Position numbers and translations under genes: made by a program
Source: Macrolepiota albuminosa
Lineage: Eukaryota; Basidiomycota; Agaricomycetes; Agaricales; Agaricaceae
Assembly: GCA_027475525.1 (NCBI GenBank)
Contig: JAMWFC010000080.1
Coordinates: forward strand, 124,001-188,000
Reading direction: 5' to 3'
DNA: 64,000 bases
In this document: positions 42,131 to 55,145 of the stretch, one piece after another
Numbering within the stretch: position 1 is the first letter of the stretch
Layout of the letters: each line of letters starts with the position of its first letter
Notes under the pieces: generated by a model
Seen by the model: the letters and a program-made list of their open reading frames with translations, nothing else
What the model was told of the DNA's origin: nothing
Database searches by the model: none

Positions 42131-42377
42131 ATTAAAATTAGTACTCTCACATCATTACAGCATGTTTCTCTTAATAAAATTGCCATGTCATGCACCTAGA
42201 ATACTTGATAAAAAAGATTGCCCTCCTACACATGTTGAGTTTTTACCTGAGGAATATCCAAAATATTATAATACTTTATACTTTCCAAATTCTTCTAGTT
42301 TTGATTCTTCAAATTCTGTAATTGAATGGTTGACTAATGTTTTTAAAGATGAAAATTACACATCTTCCTACATTGTT

Positions 42378-42531
42378 ACTTACACAACAGAAATATTTAC
42401 TGTATGCAATTTTGGAGAGAGAACATTTATTACTTTGGATTGTTACGATATTTAACTTACACAACAGAAATATTTACTGTATGCAATTTTGGAGAGAGAA
42501 CATTTATTACTTTGGATTGTTACGATATTTA
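42378..42531. repeat. 77-bp exact tandem duplication (probable assembly scar) in the Helitron
   Basis: 42378-42454 equals 42455-42531. Confidence 0.85.
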
Positions 42532-43376
42532 TTCTTTTTTTTTTTCATCCTCACAAATATTTTTCTTCATTTCGCACCTATCTGCACTATAAAAACCACT
42601 CCACATAGTTGTATTATACTTAAGATCATTATCTTGCATCTTTGAATAAACTTTCCTGTAAAGGCTTAAAATCTGCATTTAATTCGGAGTTAATTATGCC
42701 TAAATGTCAGAATAAGGAAGCTCTTGCTAACACTATTTTGTCTCACTTCTTGGAATATAGGCAGAAATGTCTTACTCTTACATCAAATCAAATAAATAAG
42801 CAATTATGTTCTTTTTTTCCAGATTCTTCTTCTGAAATGCTGCCTAAACTTTTTTATAATATTGCTCTTCAGTTATTTGGTGAGAAAGTTTTGCACGCTT
42901 TACTAATCCCTGAAAATCCTTTGTTACATTACAAGAATTGTCAAATACATAAATCTGTATTGCATCAGTTGTTGGGAAATACTGAAAACGATAATAATGT
43001 GAGCTTGTAACCTTCACAAACATTTTCAAAAAAATCATTGCATTTTATTTTAAAATGTATTCATCCTTCTCGCTATCCTTCTTTTGCAAAATTACATAGT
43101 GAAATGGTAAAAGCTATTATTGAAAGCTTTTGCTCTCGGTGCAAAGCATTGATGTCTTGCAACATATCAGATATTCATCAATACATTACTTGCTTATTAC
43201 CAACCTATACTATATTTCCTTCTGATTTTTTTAAGTCAGTGTGTTTGCTGTTAAAAATTGAATATAGTACTAATATATTTGTACATTTGACAACCAGCAT
43301 AAAAGTTCAAAAGCAAAATGAAAAAAAAAGAGCGAAATCTTCAAAAACAAATTACAATCAGTATAAATGCAAAACA

Positions 43377-43580
43377 TTAAAGTGAAATTATTTCTTCATG
43401 GCCAACTATTCCTTCTGATAATTTTATTATGAACTGTGCACATAAATATCGTGAAGCAACAAATTGGATTATATGCAAAACATTAAAGTGAAATTATTTC
43501 TTCATGGTCAACTATTCCTTCTGATAATTTTATTATGAACTGTGCACATAAATATCGTGAAGCAACAAATTGGATTATTC
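43377..43580. repeat. Tandem duplication with a 96-bp period in the Helitron
   Basis: ATGCAAAACATTAAAGTG starts at 43377 and at 43473. About 96 bp are repeated with one C/T difference. It resembles the 77-bp scars but has another period. Confidence 0.7.
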
Positions 43581-43912
43581 CTCTTATTTGTGCTGTATGT
43601 GCTTGTCAACAAGATAAGTCAATCATTCATTCTATATCAATTGATTCCAGTAGTGATCTTTATAATCTTAATTTATCTGTTCTAAAATTTTCTGATACTC
43701 GTTTTAATAATGATTTTATACATTTGCCTCAAAATTATGCTGGGTTGATGTTAGATGTTCATGGTATTAAATCAAATCCAAATTTAATTCAAATTTGCAA
43801 TGACTGTTATTCTGAATTGTGAAAGAAGCAGATTCCAAAATTTTCTTTAGTAAACAAGTTATATCGTGGAAATTTACCACAAGAATTTGCAGATCTAACG
43901 TGGATTGAAGAA

Positions 43913-45785
43913 ATGACATGTGCTGTTTATTGCAGTAGTGCATATGTTTCTCGTCTTTATCAATCATCAGATCCTAAGCAACCTCGAGTTTTTCATGGTA
44001 ATACTTGTGCACATGACATGAATATTGTTTCAACTGCTTCAGTTCTTCCTCGAACTCCTGATTATATCAATGGATTATTATCTGTTGTATTTATTGGACC
44101 GGGTCAGTATAAAGATAAAGCAATGAGAAATATGTTTCGAGTTCGCAAACAAAAAATTTGGGACTTCCTTATTTGGTTAAAGAATGTTGCTAAAAATCCC
44201 TTGTATCAGAACATTGAATTAGATAAAAGAATTGTAGATTTATATCCAAAAGATGCTGTTCTTCCAGGATTGGAGGATAGACTTCTACATGATACAGAAC
44301 TTTCTGTTGAAAAAACTTTTGAAGAAGAGACAGCTGGTTTATCAGATCATCCTGCATTAGAAATATGCAAATCTAACACAGATGATGAAGCTACTGTACT
44401 TTTAGAACATATGGGGGTTTCAGATCCTGAAAGTGTGAAAATTCAAGGTTCTTCTTTGACTGCATCAGCTTTGCAAACTCTTGTATCAAATAATAATAAA
44501 TTTAATAATGAACAACCTGATCTTATAATATATAAAGGAAATAATAAAATTAATGAATATAATAACCCGGTTTTATTTCCTGGTATGTTTCCAACCTTAT
44601 TTCCTTATGGATGTGGTGGTTTTGATGATCCTAGTCGACCAACACCACTTAGTATGCAACTTCATGTAAATTATCTTATAGATCTAGCAGATCATGCTTT
44701 TCGTTATTATTATTCTTTTATATTTGTAGCTTTAAATATAATGCAGTGCAGAACTGCCCATTTTTATACAAGTTTACATGTAAAAAGCTCACGGTTTAAA
44801 GCTATTGCAGAAAAATTGACTTCAATCTCTTCTGAAACTCTTCTTTCTATAGCAAATCAATTAGAAAAAGATTATAATTATCAATCACTTTCAGATGACA
44901 AAAAACAAGTATTTACTCTTCTTAATAAAGTTAATACTATTTCTTCTCATGTGCCTGGTTCTCAAGCATTAAAAATAAGATGTCAGAATGAAATTCGAAA
45001 TTACTCAGGATATTTTGGAATGCCTATACTTTATTTTACTGTGAATCCGAGTGCAATACATAGCCCTATTTTTCAACTTATGTATGGTGATACTACTATT
45101 AATCTTGATGACCAGTTTCCACTTATTGTTGATAGTACTACAAGAGCTTTGAGATTAGCAAAAGATCCTGTTGCTGCAGCTGACTTTTTTTATTTTTCTA
45201 TTCAATGTATGTTTCAATATCTTTTTGGGTGGGATTTTGAAAAAGGCAAAAGTTTTTCAGAGGATGGCATTTTAGGACATCTTGCTGCATTTTATGGATC
45301 TAATGAATTGACCAAAAGAGGACAATGGCATGCACACTTTCTTATATGGCTTATTGGTGCACCTAATCCTTCTGATATTCATATAAAACTTAAAACCGAA
45401 GCTGGTTATGCTCAAAAGCTATTTCAATTTTTTGAAAATATTATTCATCATCATCTTCCTAATATTGAAATAGAAATCGATCCAAAATATGAACCACGAA
45501 TCGAAAGACCTCCTCATGTACCATCTTCAAGATCTGATGAAGATATTCAAGATTGGAAAGATTTGCTTGATGTAGAAATTAAAAAATGTGGAGAAGCTCT
45601 TCAACGTCATAATTGTAGAGCTGTTTGCTACAAATTTGGAAATGATATCAAGTGTCGCTTTTGATTTCCACATGATTTTGTTCCTGAATCTAAATTTGAT
45701 CCAAATACAAATTCTATTTATTTACTTTGTCAAGATCCTACTGTGAATTATTTTAATCCAATTATTCTTGTATATTTCAATAGTG
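43913..45785 (+). pseudogene. Helitron Rep (HUH endonuclease) protein, truncated before the helicase
   Basis: 583 codons open (43913-45664), then TGA (probably from CGA in CRF*FPHDFVP) with the same frame continuing to about 45785. Motifs: NPVLFPGMFPTLFPYGCGGF, YFGMPILYFTVNPSAIHSP, and KRGQWHAHFLIWL, whose HAH (45329-45337) is the HUH metal site; then HNCRAVCYKFG...CRF and IYLLCQDPTVNYFNP. Rep nicks and joins DNA for rolling-circle transposition. The text stops where the second half of Rep and the Pif1-like helicase should follow, and decayed gypsy sequence starts. Its AT-rich codon use differs strongly from the host genes. Confidence 0.85.
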
Positions 45786-45849
45786 GAAAAACTCCATATC
45801 CTGTTAGGAGCCAAACTCTTTATATTAACATTGTACAAACAAATAGTCA

Positions 45850-46540
45850 GACTGAGTAGACAAACCACAGTATATGTCAGATACTACAGATAGTTGTCTG
45901 TCCTGATAAATAAAATTAGGTTGATTGGTGCTCACTTACTAAGGTTGCAATTAACTCAAATATATCTGAAGCCACAGGACATGCATCTTTTGAAGGGTAT
46001 ATGCTCTCTATGCTGCATAAAATTCATATGGATATAGCAGCCCACCTGCCCAAAGTAAGTAGATCCATATCATGTACTTGACAAAGAATCTAATATCTCT
46101 ATATGTTGGAGTTGCCTCAGATGCTGCAGGAACAACATATTGTTCTGAAGTTTTATGTGTCACTGCTGCAACCATATAATGCATCTGACAATATATTGTT
46201 TCTCAATAGTGTAACTCTGGGACTCTATGACTTTGAGGCAAGATATAACAACAAGTAGTTTGTCAAATGTATTATTGGGCATCAATGGGCTGAGAATAAT
46301 ATGCTTGCTTGATTGTTATTTGAAGTTAAAGAGCATTAAGTGCCCAAGTCAGTTAGATAAGCATGCTGGTGCTTAATTTGATTATAGCTTGGCTGAGTTG
46401 ATTAGCAAGTATGATTAAAACATGTTTTGAAATTTAAAATTTCTTTTTTCTTTTTTTTTCTTCAACCATAGACAACACATTCATGAACTGAGGTATCCAG
46501 CAGCAGCAGCAGCAGCCCATTTAGATATTGGAAAAAAAAA
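45850..46540 (+). repeat. Decayed fragment of a large gypsy element (integrase end to ORF3 start)
   Basis: It aligns to 61270-62240 of gypsy copy 2 with a deletion (about 61480-61760). The sequence is shifted to A/T: GGTTGATTGGTGCTCACTTA against GGTGGACTGGTGTCCACTCA, and GGCTGAGTTGATTAGCAAG against GGCTGAGTTGGTCAGCAGC. The CAG run of ORF3 is still recognisable at about 46500. Most changes are C to T or G to A. No coding capacity remains. Confidence 0.8.
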
Positions 46541-49500
46541 TGATTTATGTTTATATAGATTTTTATTCTCTAATTTTATGAATTTAACTAAATTAGATCT
46601 TAATAAAAATATTTTCAAATAGTCCTTTAAAAAGACATGCCTTTGCACTTAAGAACATTCCATATACCTCAGAAAATATTCTTTTCAATTATTTTCTCAA
46701 AGAGATATTCAAGATGAAACAAAATAAAATTTCTACTGGTCAATGCTCAATTTACATGTCATAGCTGTTCTAATTGTCCTCAGATATATTTAGATTGAAT
46801 AATACACTCTGAGCCTCAAAAAAGGATAGAACAAAATTAATATTCTGAATTTTAAAAGATAATGAGGTAAGAAAATTGCTCTTGTGCTTCTTGATGAGTG
46901 GTTTTTCCTCTTCAATATCATCTGACATACAGATCAATAATCAATAATATAAGACATTAAAATATTACAAACCAGACAGTGCACACTTGTTTTAAATAGC
47001 AGTCATACGATGTTCCAATGCTTTTTTCTCTGTTATTAATAAGTATTAAAGAATTACAAGCAGTAATAGATGCACATCTGACAGTCTTTAGACTGTGCTT
47101 ATTTTGTACAGCAGTTGCACAACGTCTCAATGCTTTTTCCTCTGTTATAAATAATGCATGTCTAACAGTCCTTGGACTTTTTGAAACAGCAAAAGCTGAC
47201 TTCTGATTAGCAGGTGGAGTTGCAAGTTCAATATCATCTTTCAAACATTCTAAAATTAGTTAATTAAAAAATTATAAAACACATTAATTGAAATACATAC
47301 TATCAGTAACCTCTTTCTCACTATTTGTATTAAACATCATACTCTGATCCTTTTAAAACTAGTTAATAATATAATCAATTGTCCAACATATTAATTAGAA
47401 TACACATCTTCAGTAATTTCCTCTGCTTCCAGCTTGATAGTATTCTATTCTATTGTTTGCACCTTGGATTCTATCTCCAAATCTCTTGACTTCCTTGTTG
47501 ATAACAACAGATTCTCTGCAATAGGCTGCAGCTAAAACAAGTATGACAGTTAAAAAACATATAGTCAACATATTTACTCAGTTTATTATTAACTTGGCTT
47601 TTGATGCGTTCAATCACCACTGTATCTCTAGCTTGCTGTGAGGCCAAAACCTAGCTTTTATGCACAGACTTGCACGATGCCACTACAGTTACAGTTGTTG
47701 TTGATGATTTGTTTTTTCAAACAGTAATTGTTCCTCTAACATGAGAAATCCTGTTGCTATTTGATTGCTTGGCAGCCTGCTTTTTATACTTTTCTTAAGC
47801 AATCTTAAGATATGCAAGATCTGGATCAATATAATTTTTAGTGCTGTAGAGATCCACCATGTTTTCAGATGAGTGCTATGATACCAAATTTGCTGTCAAA
47901 GATGTAACTTGGTTATGCAAGGCCAAAAAATCATTATATATCTCAGCTTGATCTTCTTCATTAAAATCTTTTAAAAAGTTGTATTTTTTTGCAATAAATG
48001 TTTTGCTGTATGATTTAATTCTTCTTCACTAATCTAAAAAGGCATTAATACAATCCAATGCTATATACTATATTACATATTTCATACAGCCACTTAAGAA
48101 TATTGGTTGCAGATTTCTTGAGTGTCTTGATAGGCTCACAACTTTGAGGATGCATGGCATGATAGTAGTAGACTGAATTCTTCATGAATGCATCATATTG
48201 TTTGTATTAGCTGATTAATACTTTGCAACTGAGAATTAAGAGTGCACATTGATTGATGATTGAGAATATCTCTAACAAAGCACTGTGCCAATTCTTCTTT
48301 GCTTATATTTACTTTCTCAGCTGGTCTCATCATAAACTATAGTGCCCAACCAGTCATTTCTCTAATCATATGTACTATGCAGTCATTTTTGAAGTAGTTA
48401 GCATCCCAACTGTTAATAATTACAGTAGTCTTCATTCTATCTAGACACACTGTCTCAATTGTAGCATAAGGTATATGTGCACCAATTCAGAACCATCAAG
48501 TAAGTCAATAAAGAATATTTGTCTAATTTAGTTTGCCCTTGTTTAGATTGAGTGTTTTCTCTTGATATGTTGTTGATTCAATCATCTGCTGAACAATTGA
48601 TGAATTTGTTGACATGTACTCATCATCTCATGATTTAAGCTTTTGAAAGTGGTTTTCAAGTACATCAGCAGCTACATTGTCAACTATTGCTATGAGAACA
48701 GCTAGCAATCTTATCATATCCTGCAAGACAGGATTGTCACCAGCATTGTCCATGAGCTTTGGCATGTCAGCGATATATAGTGGAGCAGTAGAACCTGCAG
48801 GTATGACTTGACCATGTAACCATCAAATATTGGCAAATCCTAAGAATTGATATTGGAAAACTGTGCATAATCAATTATTGATAACTGCAATAACATTGTA
48901 ATAGCTGGCTTGCCAACTGAATATTGTAAAACATATGATACAAAGTTGAAGTCCCAGAAATGTAGTTCTTCTTTTTAAAATACAACTGTGTGAGCAGTTC
49001 AAAGACTACTGCTATCTAGAAGAATTATAAGATAGATACAACTATTATAGCATAATATTGTGTGTCACATTAATTAGAAAACCTACTATTATAAGACTTT
49101 TATTATGTTCCACCATGATGTTGCAGACCTGAACAATAAATTTAATTGTAATGATAGGATGCTTGGTTTTATATTGTAGATAGAAAATGTGAGACCCAAT
49201 CTGTTTGACAAGAAGCCAAAGAACTTTGTTCTTGATTTGATTGATAATATCAATTGTCATAGTATTATTTGCATAATCTTATAATGTAAGATTGATTCAT
49301 TGGTTGATGCAAGAGATTACATGTTGAATATACTTGTTAAACATCTGATTGTACTTGTTTTTAATGTCATTGTTCATCTGATCCAGATTAAAGCCATAAC
49401 TATCCAGATTGTCTCTTAGCTGCTGGCTAGCATAGAGAAAAATATTGTAAAAATTGTCATTCAGAATATCAAACTGAACTTGTTTCTTTGAGAATGGAAG

Positions 49501-52500
49501 GTGGTTATAGTCATAGAGCCTTTGCTTGATCTTGATGTATTTGTCATTTTGAAAGTAAGTGTTGTAGACTGACCTGAGTAACATTTGAAAAAGTGACAAG
49601 AAAATAAGATAAAAAAAAAGCTCAAAAGTTAGAGCCATCTAATTGACATAGAAAATGTTCATGGCACTAACTATATAGCACTAACAGTGGAGCATGTTGA
49701 TTGTAAAGAGCATCTTGTTGCAAAAATATGGATTAAAGCAATATGTATATGTCATTTTAACAAACTAAAAGCAATTGTAAGATGTGGACCTTTGCAATTG
49801 GTATGGTCAACAACAGCATGCAGGACCATTAAAATGTTATCCTTGTCCATGCCAGGTTGCACATAAAGTGCATTAAGAATCATTGCAAGCGAGTTAATAG
49901 ACTTCTCTTTGATATGAAAGGTAGTTTGATTTACAGAGATGTATATTTTGATAAGCTGAGCTTGAACATGTGAATTGATTATGTGTAAAATTGCATTAAT
50001 AAATTGTGCACTGTTGAATCATATTAAAATCATTCTCACTCTTGTCTAGAAGTTTTGTGACCTATATAACATCAAGTAATTCATACTGCAACTGCTCTTA
50101 TTTCTACTTCAGCTCTTGCTAAGATTGTATACCCTTGTTAGTTGCATCAATTTTGGCAATAGCTTTCTTTATTTCATAGTAGATCTTGAGCTTCTTTGCA
50201 TATAGAAATGTTTGCAACAAGTCAAGGTGATGGCCTCTATTTGTAAAAATTAGAAGACAGTTTTGTTATGCCAAAATACAATCTTTTTCTGTAATGCCTG
50301 CCTATGTCTTAATGAATTTTACCATTTTAAAGCTATGCGAATTAAAGCTAAGACAGTCTTTAACTATAGTCAATAGTGAAACCAGAATAACAATGGCAAA
50401 GTTAAAAGCATGAGGCTGCAAATCTCTTCCTTTATCAGTGCTATCTCAAAACATTTTTAAATTATGACATTTCTAAGGATATTGATTGATTTGATCATGG
50501 AGGAGCTCCAGTACCATGCCAAATGCAGCATTGCTTAATGCCAGCCATTTGATGTAGCCAATGAAAAATTTACTGATATCTTCATGAAAGTCTTGGCTAT
50601 CTTGGGCTGCTTTAATTGTTTACTAAGTGGTGTTCTCAACCTTGATGAGTTTTTCTTTGGTTTTGACCAAAAGCTTGAATCTTTTAATAGTGAGTTAAAT
50701 TGTGTAGTAGTAAATAAGATTGAATACTTACAGTTCTTCTAGAACTATTGTCTTTGGCTGGCTAATAATGCCTTAGTCTTGCATCATGGCAAAATTAAAG
50801 ATTAACTTACCTGGCACTTTGTACGTTTCTCATCCTTCTACATGTGAAAAAGATTTAATGAGTCTGACCATTGTATATGACATTAGTATATGTTATCTTG
50901 TTTAGTTGAATTCAACTTACAGTTGAAGATTTTTATTGAGCTTAAGAATTAAACTATTCAGCCTAGCAATAAAGTATCACATTAATCCACATTATTTGAT
51001 TTTCTGACTGATTTTATAAAGGTTAGACCTGGATCAAATACTAATCTAACTGCTTGTCAATAAAACTTATTTGATAAGGCATTTTGCAGTGGTTTCTATT
51101 GCTTATATAATATTCTAAATGAGGAAAGTTGTAATAGGAGACCAAGTTGTAAAATGTGCTCTGAGTTCTTTTTTCATTATTTGATTTAGGGCAGGCTATA
51201 ATATACACCACAAAATAGCTATTGCTAGTGATTTGATACCTTAAAAATGTGTTTTTTTTTTCATAAATGTTTCTTATCTTGAGATTATGCTATCAAAAAT
51301 ATATAGTTTATAACTCTAAAACAAAATGATTATTTTTTGGGAGTAGCCTCAAGCCAAACAAGTACTCTGTTAATAAAACTATGATTAACAATCATCATAG
51401 TAAATTGGTCAAAGTTCTTGCATTTAGTGAATTTAAGATCTGTATACTATTGAGCATAACAATATAAGTTAATAACAGCCTTTGTATCACAGACTTCCAG
51501 TCTTAGTACTCCTTAATAAGTATACTAATTCTCATCTTCATCTCTTGCCCATGAAAACAGAAACAAAAATATTTGTTTACTAATCAGATTTATAGCAGTA
51601 CACAGGATTAAATGAGGTGCCTACAAAGTTTGAATTAGAATACTAGCAGCATGCCAGATTAAAATTGAATGAGATTTCTACAAAGTAACATTTATTGATA
51701 GCTCTAAGCTTGACGCCGCAGTGTCTGAAAGAATATAGTATCTTCAAGTCTAATGCTACAATAATGGTCTGTTAACTTGACAAAATGTGCTCTGAGTCTA
51801 TGAATTTTGTTCTGAGTGACTGTCTAAACTAAGATGTTGACATGAGTTCTGAGTATGTAGCCGTTTTTACTGTCTGGGTTAAGGAGTACTTTATACTAAT
51901 TTGGAGATGTAAACTACATATTTAGTCAACTTAAGATGAATAAAATGGAGATCAAAGACAATGTGCAAGATGATGATCAAAATATTTGCTATTTTGATCA
52001 TCTGCTAGCTCATAGTTTGTGCCGTATCTACTGCTCTAAATACAAGAGTTTGTCATCATCCAAAACTCTGGCTTCAATTGTTTTTCATTATTCTTGAACA
52101 AGAGGAAAAACTAAAAGTCACTTACAATAACTATGGTCACTCAATACATATCAACTAATTGCAAGAAAATGAGTAAAAGTGAAGAGAGGCAGTGAAAAAA
52201 CTGAGGCTTGTAAGCAATTGGAGAATAAATATATCAACCAAGTTACATGCTTGACCAATTTAGCTTGAATCCATACACTGATCTGCCGATGGTGTTGATG
52301 AAGCTGGTTACTGATTATGTCAAGTATAATTCTAATTCTATTTGGTAAGTAGTGGATTGAATTTTTCCTTATATAGTCAAGATAATACCTTCTGTGTAGT
52401 ATTACAGCCTAACAGATCAGTTTGAACTCTTTGAACTTTTTGAAACACCCAGCATACTTGAGCTTAGCACTTAGGACTCTTGTTTATTGCTTCATATCTA

Positions 52501-53086
52501 CATTCACTCAGAAGCTTTATACATCATCCATCTTGCCATACTCTTACTACTATCACACAATATATACACTCAATGTCTCCTTGCCACTTGAGATGCTAGA
52601 ATATCTCTTGTATTTAGCAAGGTTACCAGCATGTTTTAGCAATGCTGAACATTGCTGATCTTGCCTTGCTGCACTTTGCTCATATGTTTCCAACATTATT
52701 GAGTGGTATTTCTTTTTCTACCCATACTCCTCCCTTGCTGCATAAGAAATTGAAATCCTGAGTATAGATAGTCAAGCAATGATTGTCACATGATTATAAA
52801 CTACAAGCTACAACCTGTGCTGATTTTGTAGCCCCTCCTTATATGCAGCCTCCACCATAACTTTATTTCATTTGGTTGGACTTCATGATAGGAATCTTAC
52901 CAAGTTTGATTGAAATTTGAGCCAAGTACACATATGTAGCAACAAGAAAAAAGGTTTGAGGAGCAAAGCAACAACTTTACAATATACAAAAGAAATAAAA
53001 AAAAACAAAGATGTGATTTAAGTTTTTGCATAATTAATAGATAGGTGGGTAAGATGCAGGGGCACACTGAATTATTAGTAGGCAAA
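46541..53086. other. Long AT-rich, decayed repeat region
   Basis: No intact gene. The minus strand carries protein-like fragments broken by stops, e.g. about 49900-49785 (SLAMILNALYVQPGMDKDN), 49638-49297 (113 codons, QMLLRSVYNTYFQNDKY) and about 48760-48640 (LLAVLIAIVDNVAADVL). These suggest at least one long minus-strand gene or transposon protein that has decayed. I cannot name the family. Small repeated blocks (CAATGCTTTTTCCTCTGTTAT at about 47010 and 47125) encode a repeated peptide. Confidence 0.45.
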
Positions 53087-53255
53087 GAATGACAACTCAT
53101 AGAATAAATGAGTCCAGTATACATATATCTACAAAACTAAAAATAAAAAGACCAAAAAACACACAACCAAGAATGATGACTCACAGAATAAATGGATCTG
53201 ATATACATATATCCACAAAACTGGAAATAAAAAGACAAAAAAACATACAAGAGAA
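53087..53255. repeat. Two-copy tandem repeat, about 84-bp period
   Basis: AATGA-GACTCA-AGAATAAATG and ATACATATAT-(C/T)ACAAAACT-AAATAAAAAGAC occur in both units (53087, 53171). The differences are mostly transitions. Confidence 0.75.
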
Positions 53256-53511
53256 TCTATGTGTTATAGCCCTAGCCATACTTATAGGTCAATGGATATC
53301 TAGTATGGTATGGCTAGTGATGATGTGAGTAAGCAGCAGCAGCATCTTGCTAGGCCTGCAGGGCATGGTATGTCTGTGCCTGCTGATATGTGAGATGACC
53401 ATGAGCACCAACATGACTGGGGCTACTTGGAGAGAACAAAGAAGAGCAAGATGAGTAGTACAAGATTGCAGTGGTCAGAGCAGACGAGGGCATATACTGC
53501 TAGTGGTGGAG
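53256..53511. other. Spacer left of gypsy copy 2
   Basis: Contains a short CAG run (53331-53343). No gene recognised. Confidence 0.4.
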
Positions 53512-53743
53512 TGTAGCGTAGTCCGCTATGTGGCGTTGACCACATAGCTTATACTTACAGTAGTAGTCAATATTATATTATATTTATTATAATATAATAT
53601 TATTTACATTATTATATAAATAGTTATACCAGCTGCTTACAAAGCAGCTTATTTTGTGTTTGTACTATATAGTCAATAGACTGGACTGGTCTGATTCTGT
53701 GCAGTGTGAATATTAAGCTCACAATTCCTGTAACTTTGTTACA
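53512..53743 (+). repeat. Probable 5' LTR of gypsy copy 2
   Basis: From TGTAGCGTAGTC to TTTGTTACA. The junction TTACA-TTTTTTTGAATCT matches the LTR/leader junction of copy 1 (TTACA-TTTTTTTAAATCT). The left end is less certain because the partner LTR is not in view. Confidence 0.55.
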
Positions 53744-54451
53744 TTTTTTTGAATCTGCCAGCTAAGATCTATTGCCTAGCATCCGACATCAGTCGCTGAG
53801 TTCGTTGACAGAACTCTATCAGCTTTTCGAGCTTCTTGCACAGCCACATCATGCAAATTTCAAACAGGGAATCGATGAGTAATCCCATACCTGCAGTTTC
53901 CACTGACGGCGGGCAAAATGCCCACGACCTACGGGGAGACCCAGCAGACACCCAGGATGTGTCAGCGTCCAATGCGGGTCAGGCAAGACCCAAGGCTTGA
54001 GACTGAGGTCAGAGCACCAACCTGGCCGGGAATGAAAGCGAGGCCCGGAGAGCTGAAAGCTCACAGCAGGACGGTCAGCAACGTCTCCAGGACAAGATGC
54101 CAGGAGGATTAACTCCCCCAGTTACACAGTTGCCAGGAGGACTGCGATGGTCTAGCCGGTTAGCCTCAAAAGGGCCCTCTGAAGATGGCCGACAGTCAAC
54201 AGGCGCCTATGGTGCCCCAGGAGACACCGAGTCATCAGTATGGACTGGGAGAGCTCTCCCTCCAAGCCAGAGTAGTGGGATCAGGTGGGCCACAGCGGGC
54301 TCAATGCCTTCTAAAATAACAGAAGCCCGCCTAAAAGAGGTACCGGAGAAGGCTGCAAGGCCTGAAGTATTCCGCATGGAAAACTGATTCCTGCACACAC
54401 CAGCAGTGGAGGAAGCTCCGGAGGTTGTAGAGCTTCCAGAGGAGGTGATGG

Positions 54452-54655
54452 TGTAACACTTCCAGAGGATTGAACCGACAACCTCAGGAAAACTGGAACT
54501 AGCAGGGCTTGAACCTGCATCACATGTTACCATTACACCATAGTCTTATGTTACTACTTGCTTTTTCTTGTCAACTAGTACCATTCTAGCTCCAGTCAAT
54601 AGGGGCTTAGGCATAACCCCGGGCTTTAACTAAGGTGTATTGACACACCCTTACA
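54452..54655 (-). repeat. TRIM 2 3' LTR
   Basis: Plus-strand TGTAACACTTCC to CCCTTACA; same length as its partner at 54942. Confidence 0.88.
54494..54547 (-). ncRNA. tRNA-like sequence without anticodon arm, TRIM 2 3' LTR
   Basis: Same fold as at 54984, but the acceptor 5' strand is decayed (AAGACTA). Confidence 0.6.
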
Positions 54656-54745
54656 CTCTCCCCTCTAGACTTGTTCCGGCAAGTCTCAGGATCCCAAGTG
54701 CACCCTCCTTGTACCTTATCCTGATCACAGACCATGCATCCGGTA

Positions 54746-54899
54746 TTTCATGACTTATAGGTCCCAGGGTAAAGGCCACCTTATGTCAGCAGATCAACCT
54801 AGATCATGACGCAGGCTTGGTCTTTCATGACTTATAGGTCCCAGGATAAAGACCACCTTATATCAGCAGATCAACCTAGATCATGACGCAGGCTTGGTC
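54746..54899. repeat. 77-bp tandem duplication (probable assembly scar) in TRIM 2
   Basis: Period 77 with three G/A differences. The TRIM 1 internal region has the segment once. Confidence 0.82.
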
Positions 54900-54928
54900 G
54901 CAAACATACAATGCTAGCACAGCCACTG

Positions 54929-54939
54929 TAGTTCCACCA
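54929..54939 (-). promoter_or_regulatory. TRIM 2 primer-binding site
   Basis: TGGTGGAACTA on the minus strand, two bases inside the LTR; complementary to the tRNA-like 3' end plus CCA. Confidence 0.75.
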
Positions 54940-54941
54940 AA

Positions 54942-55145
54942 TGTAACACTTCCAGAGGATTGAACCGACAACCTTAGGAAAACTGGAACTAGCAGGGCTT
55001 GAACCTGCATCACATGTTACCATTACACCATAGTCCCGTGTTACTACTTGCTTTTTCTTGTCAACTAGTACCATTCTAGCTCCAGTCAATAGGGGCTTAG
55101 GCATAACCCCGGGCTTTAACTAAGGTGTATTGACACACCCTTACA
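54942..55145 (-). repeat. TRIM 2 5' LTR
   Basis: Matches 54452-54655 except for about four transitions; keeps the intact GGGACTA acceptor of the tRNA-like sequence. Confidence 0.88.
54984..55037 (-). ncRNA. tRNA-like sequence without anticodon arm, TRIM 2 5' LTR (best preserved)
   Basis: GGGACTA pairs with TAGTTCC over 7 bp with one G-T. D-arm GTGT-AATGGTA-ACAT, linker GTGAT, perfect T-arm GCAGG-TTCAAGC-CCTGC, discriminator A. A box TGGTGTAATGG, B box GGTTCAAGCCC. Confidence 0.72.

Larger units (their letters stand above)
41341..42161. other. Pyrimidine-rich region without a recognisable gene
   Basis: T/C/G-rich with many TGTCTG and TGTTGC words. The open frames at 41557-41939 are Cys/Leu/Phe-rich translations of this composition bias and not convincing genes. 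Confidence 0.4.
42162..43822 (+). pseudogene. Helitron protein, upstream part in several frames
   Basis: AT-rich ORFs 42162-42455, 42642-43010, 43038-43385 and 43535-43822 in changing frames. The last reads CAVCACQQDKSIIHS...LPQNYAGLMLDVHG...QICNDCYSEL and then a TGA (43820-43822) in frame with the Rep ORF, as in the DUF6570-like region that precedes Helitron Rep. Two duplications (42378-42531, 43377-about 43580) disturb the frame. Assignment of the first two ORFs to the Helitron is inferred from composition and order. Confidence 0.55.
54452..55145 (-). mobile_element. Miniature LTR retrotransposon (TRIM) 2, inserted in gag of gypsy copy 2
   Basis: LTRs 54452-54655 and 54942-55145 (204 bp each), in minus orientation. 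Internal part about 209 bp without a 77-bp scar (54746-54899). The primer-binding site (complement of TAGTTCCACCA, 54929-54939) and polypurine tract (54656-54673) match TRIM 1. Flanks GATGG (54447-54451) and GATAG (55146-55150) are a 5-bp target duplication with one G/A change, and removal restores the gag frame. The LTRs differ by about four transitions. Confidence 0.88.
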
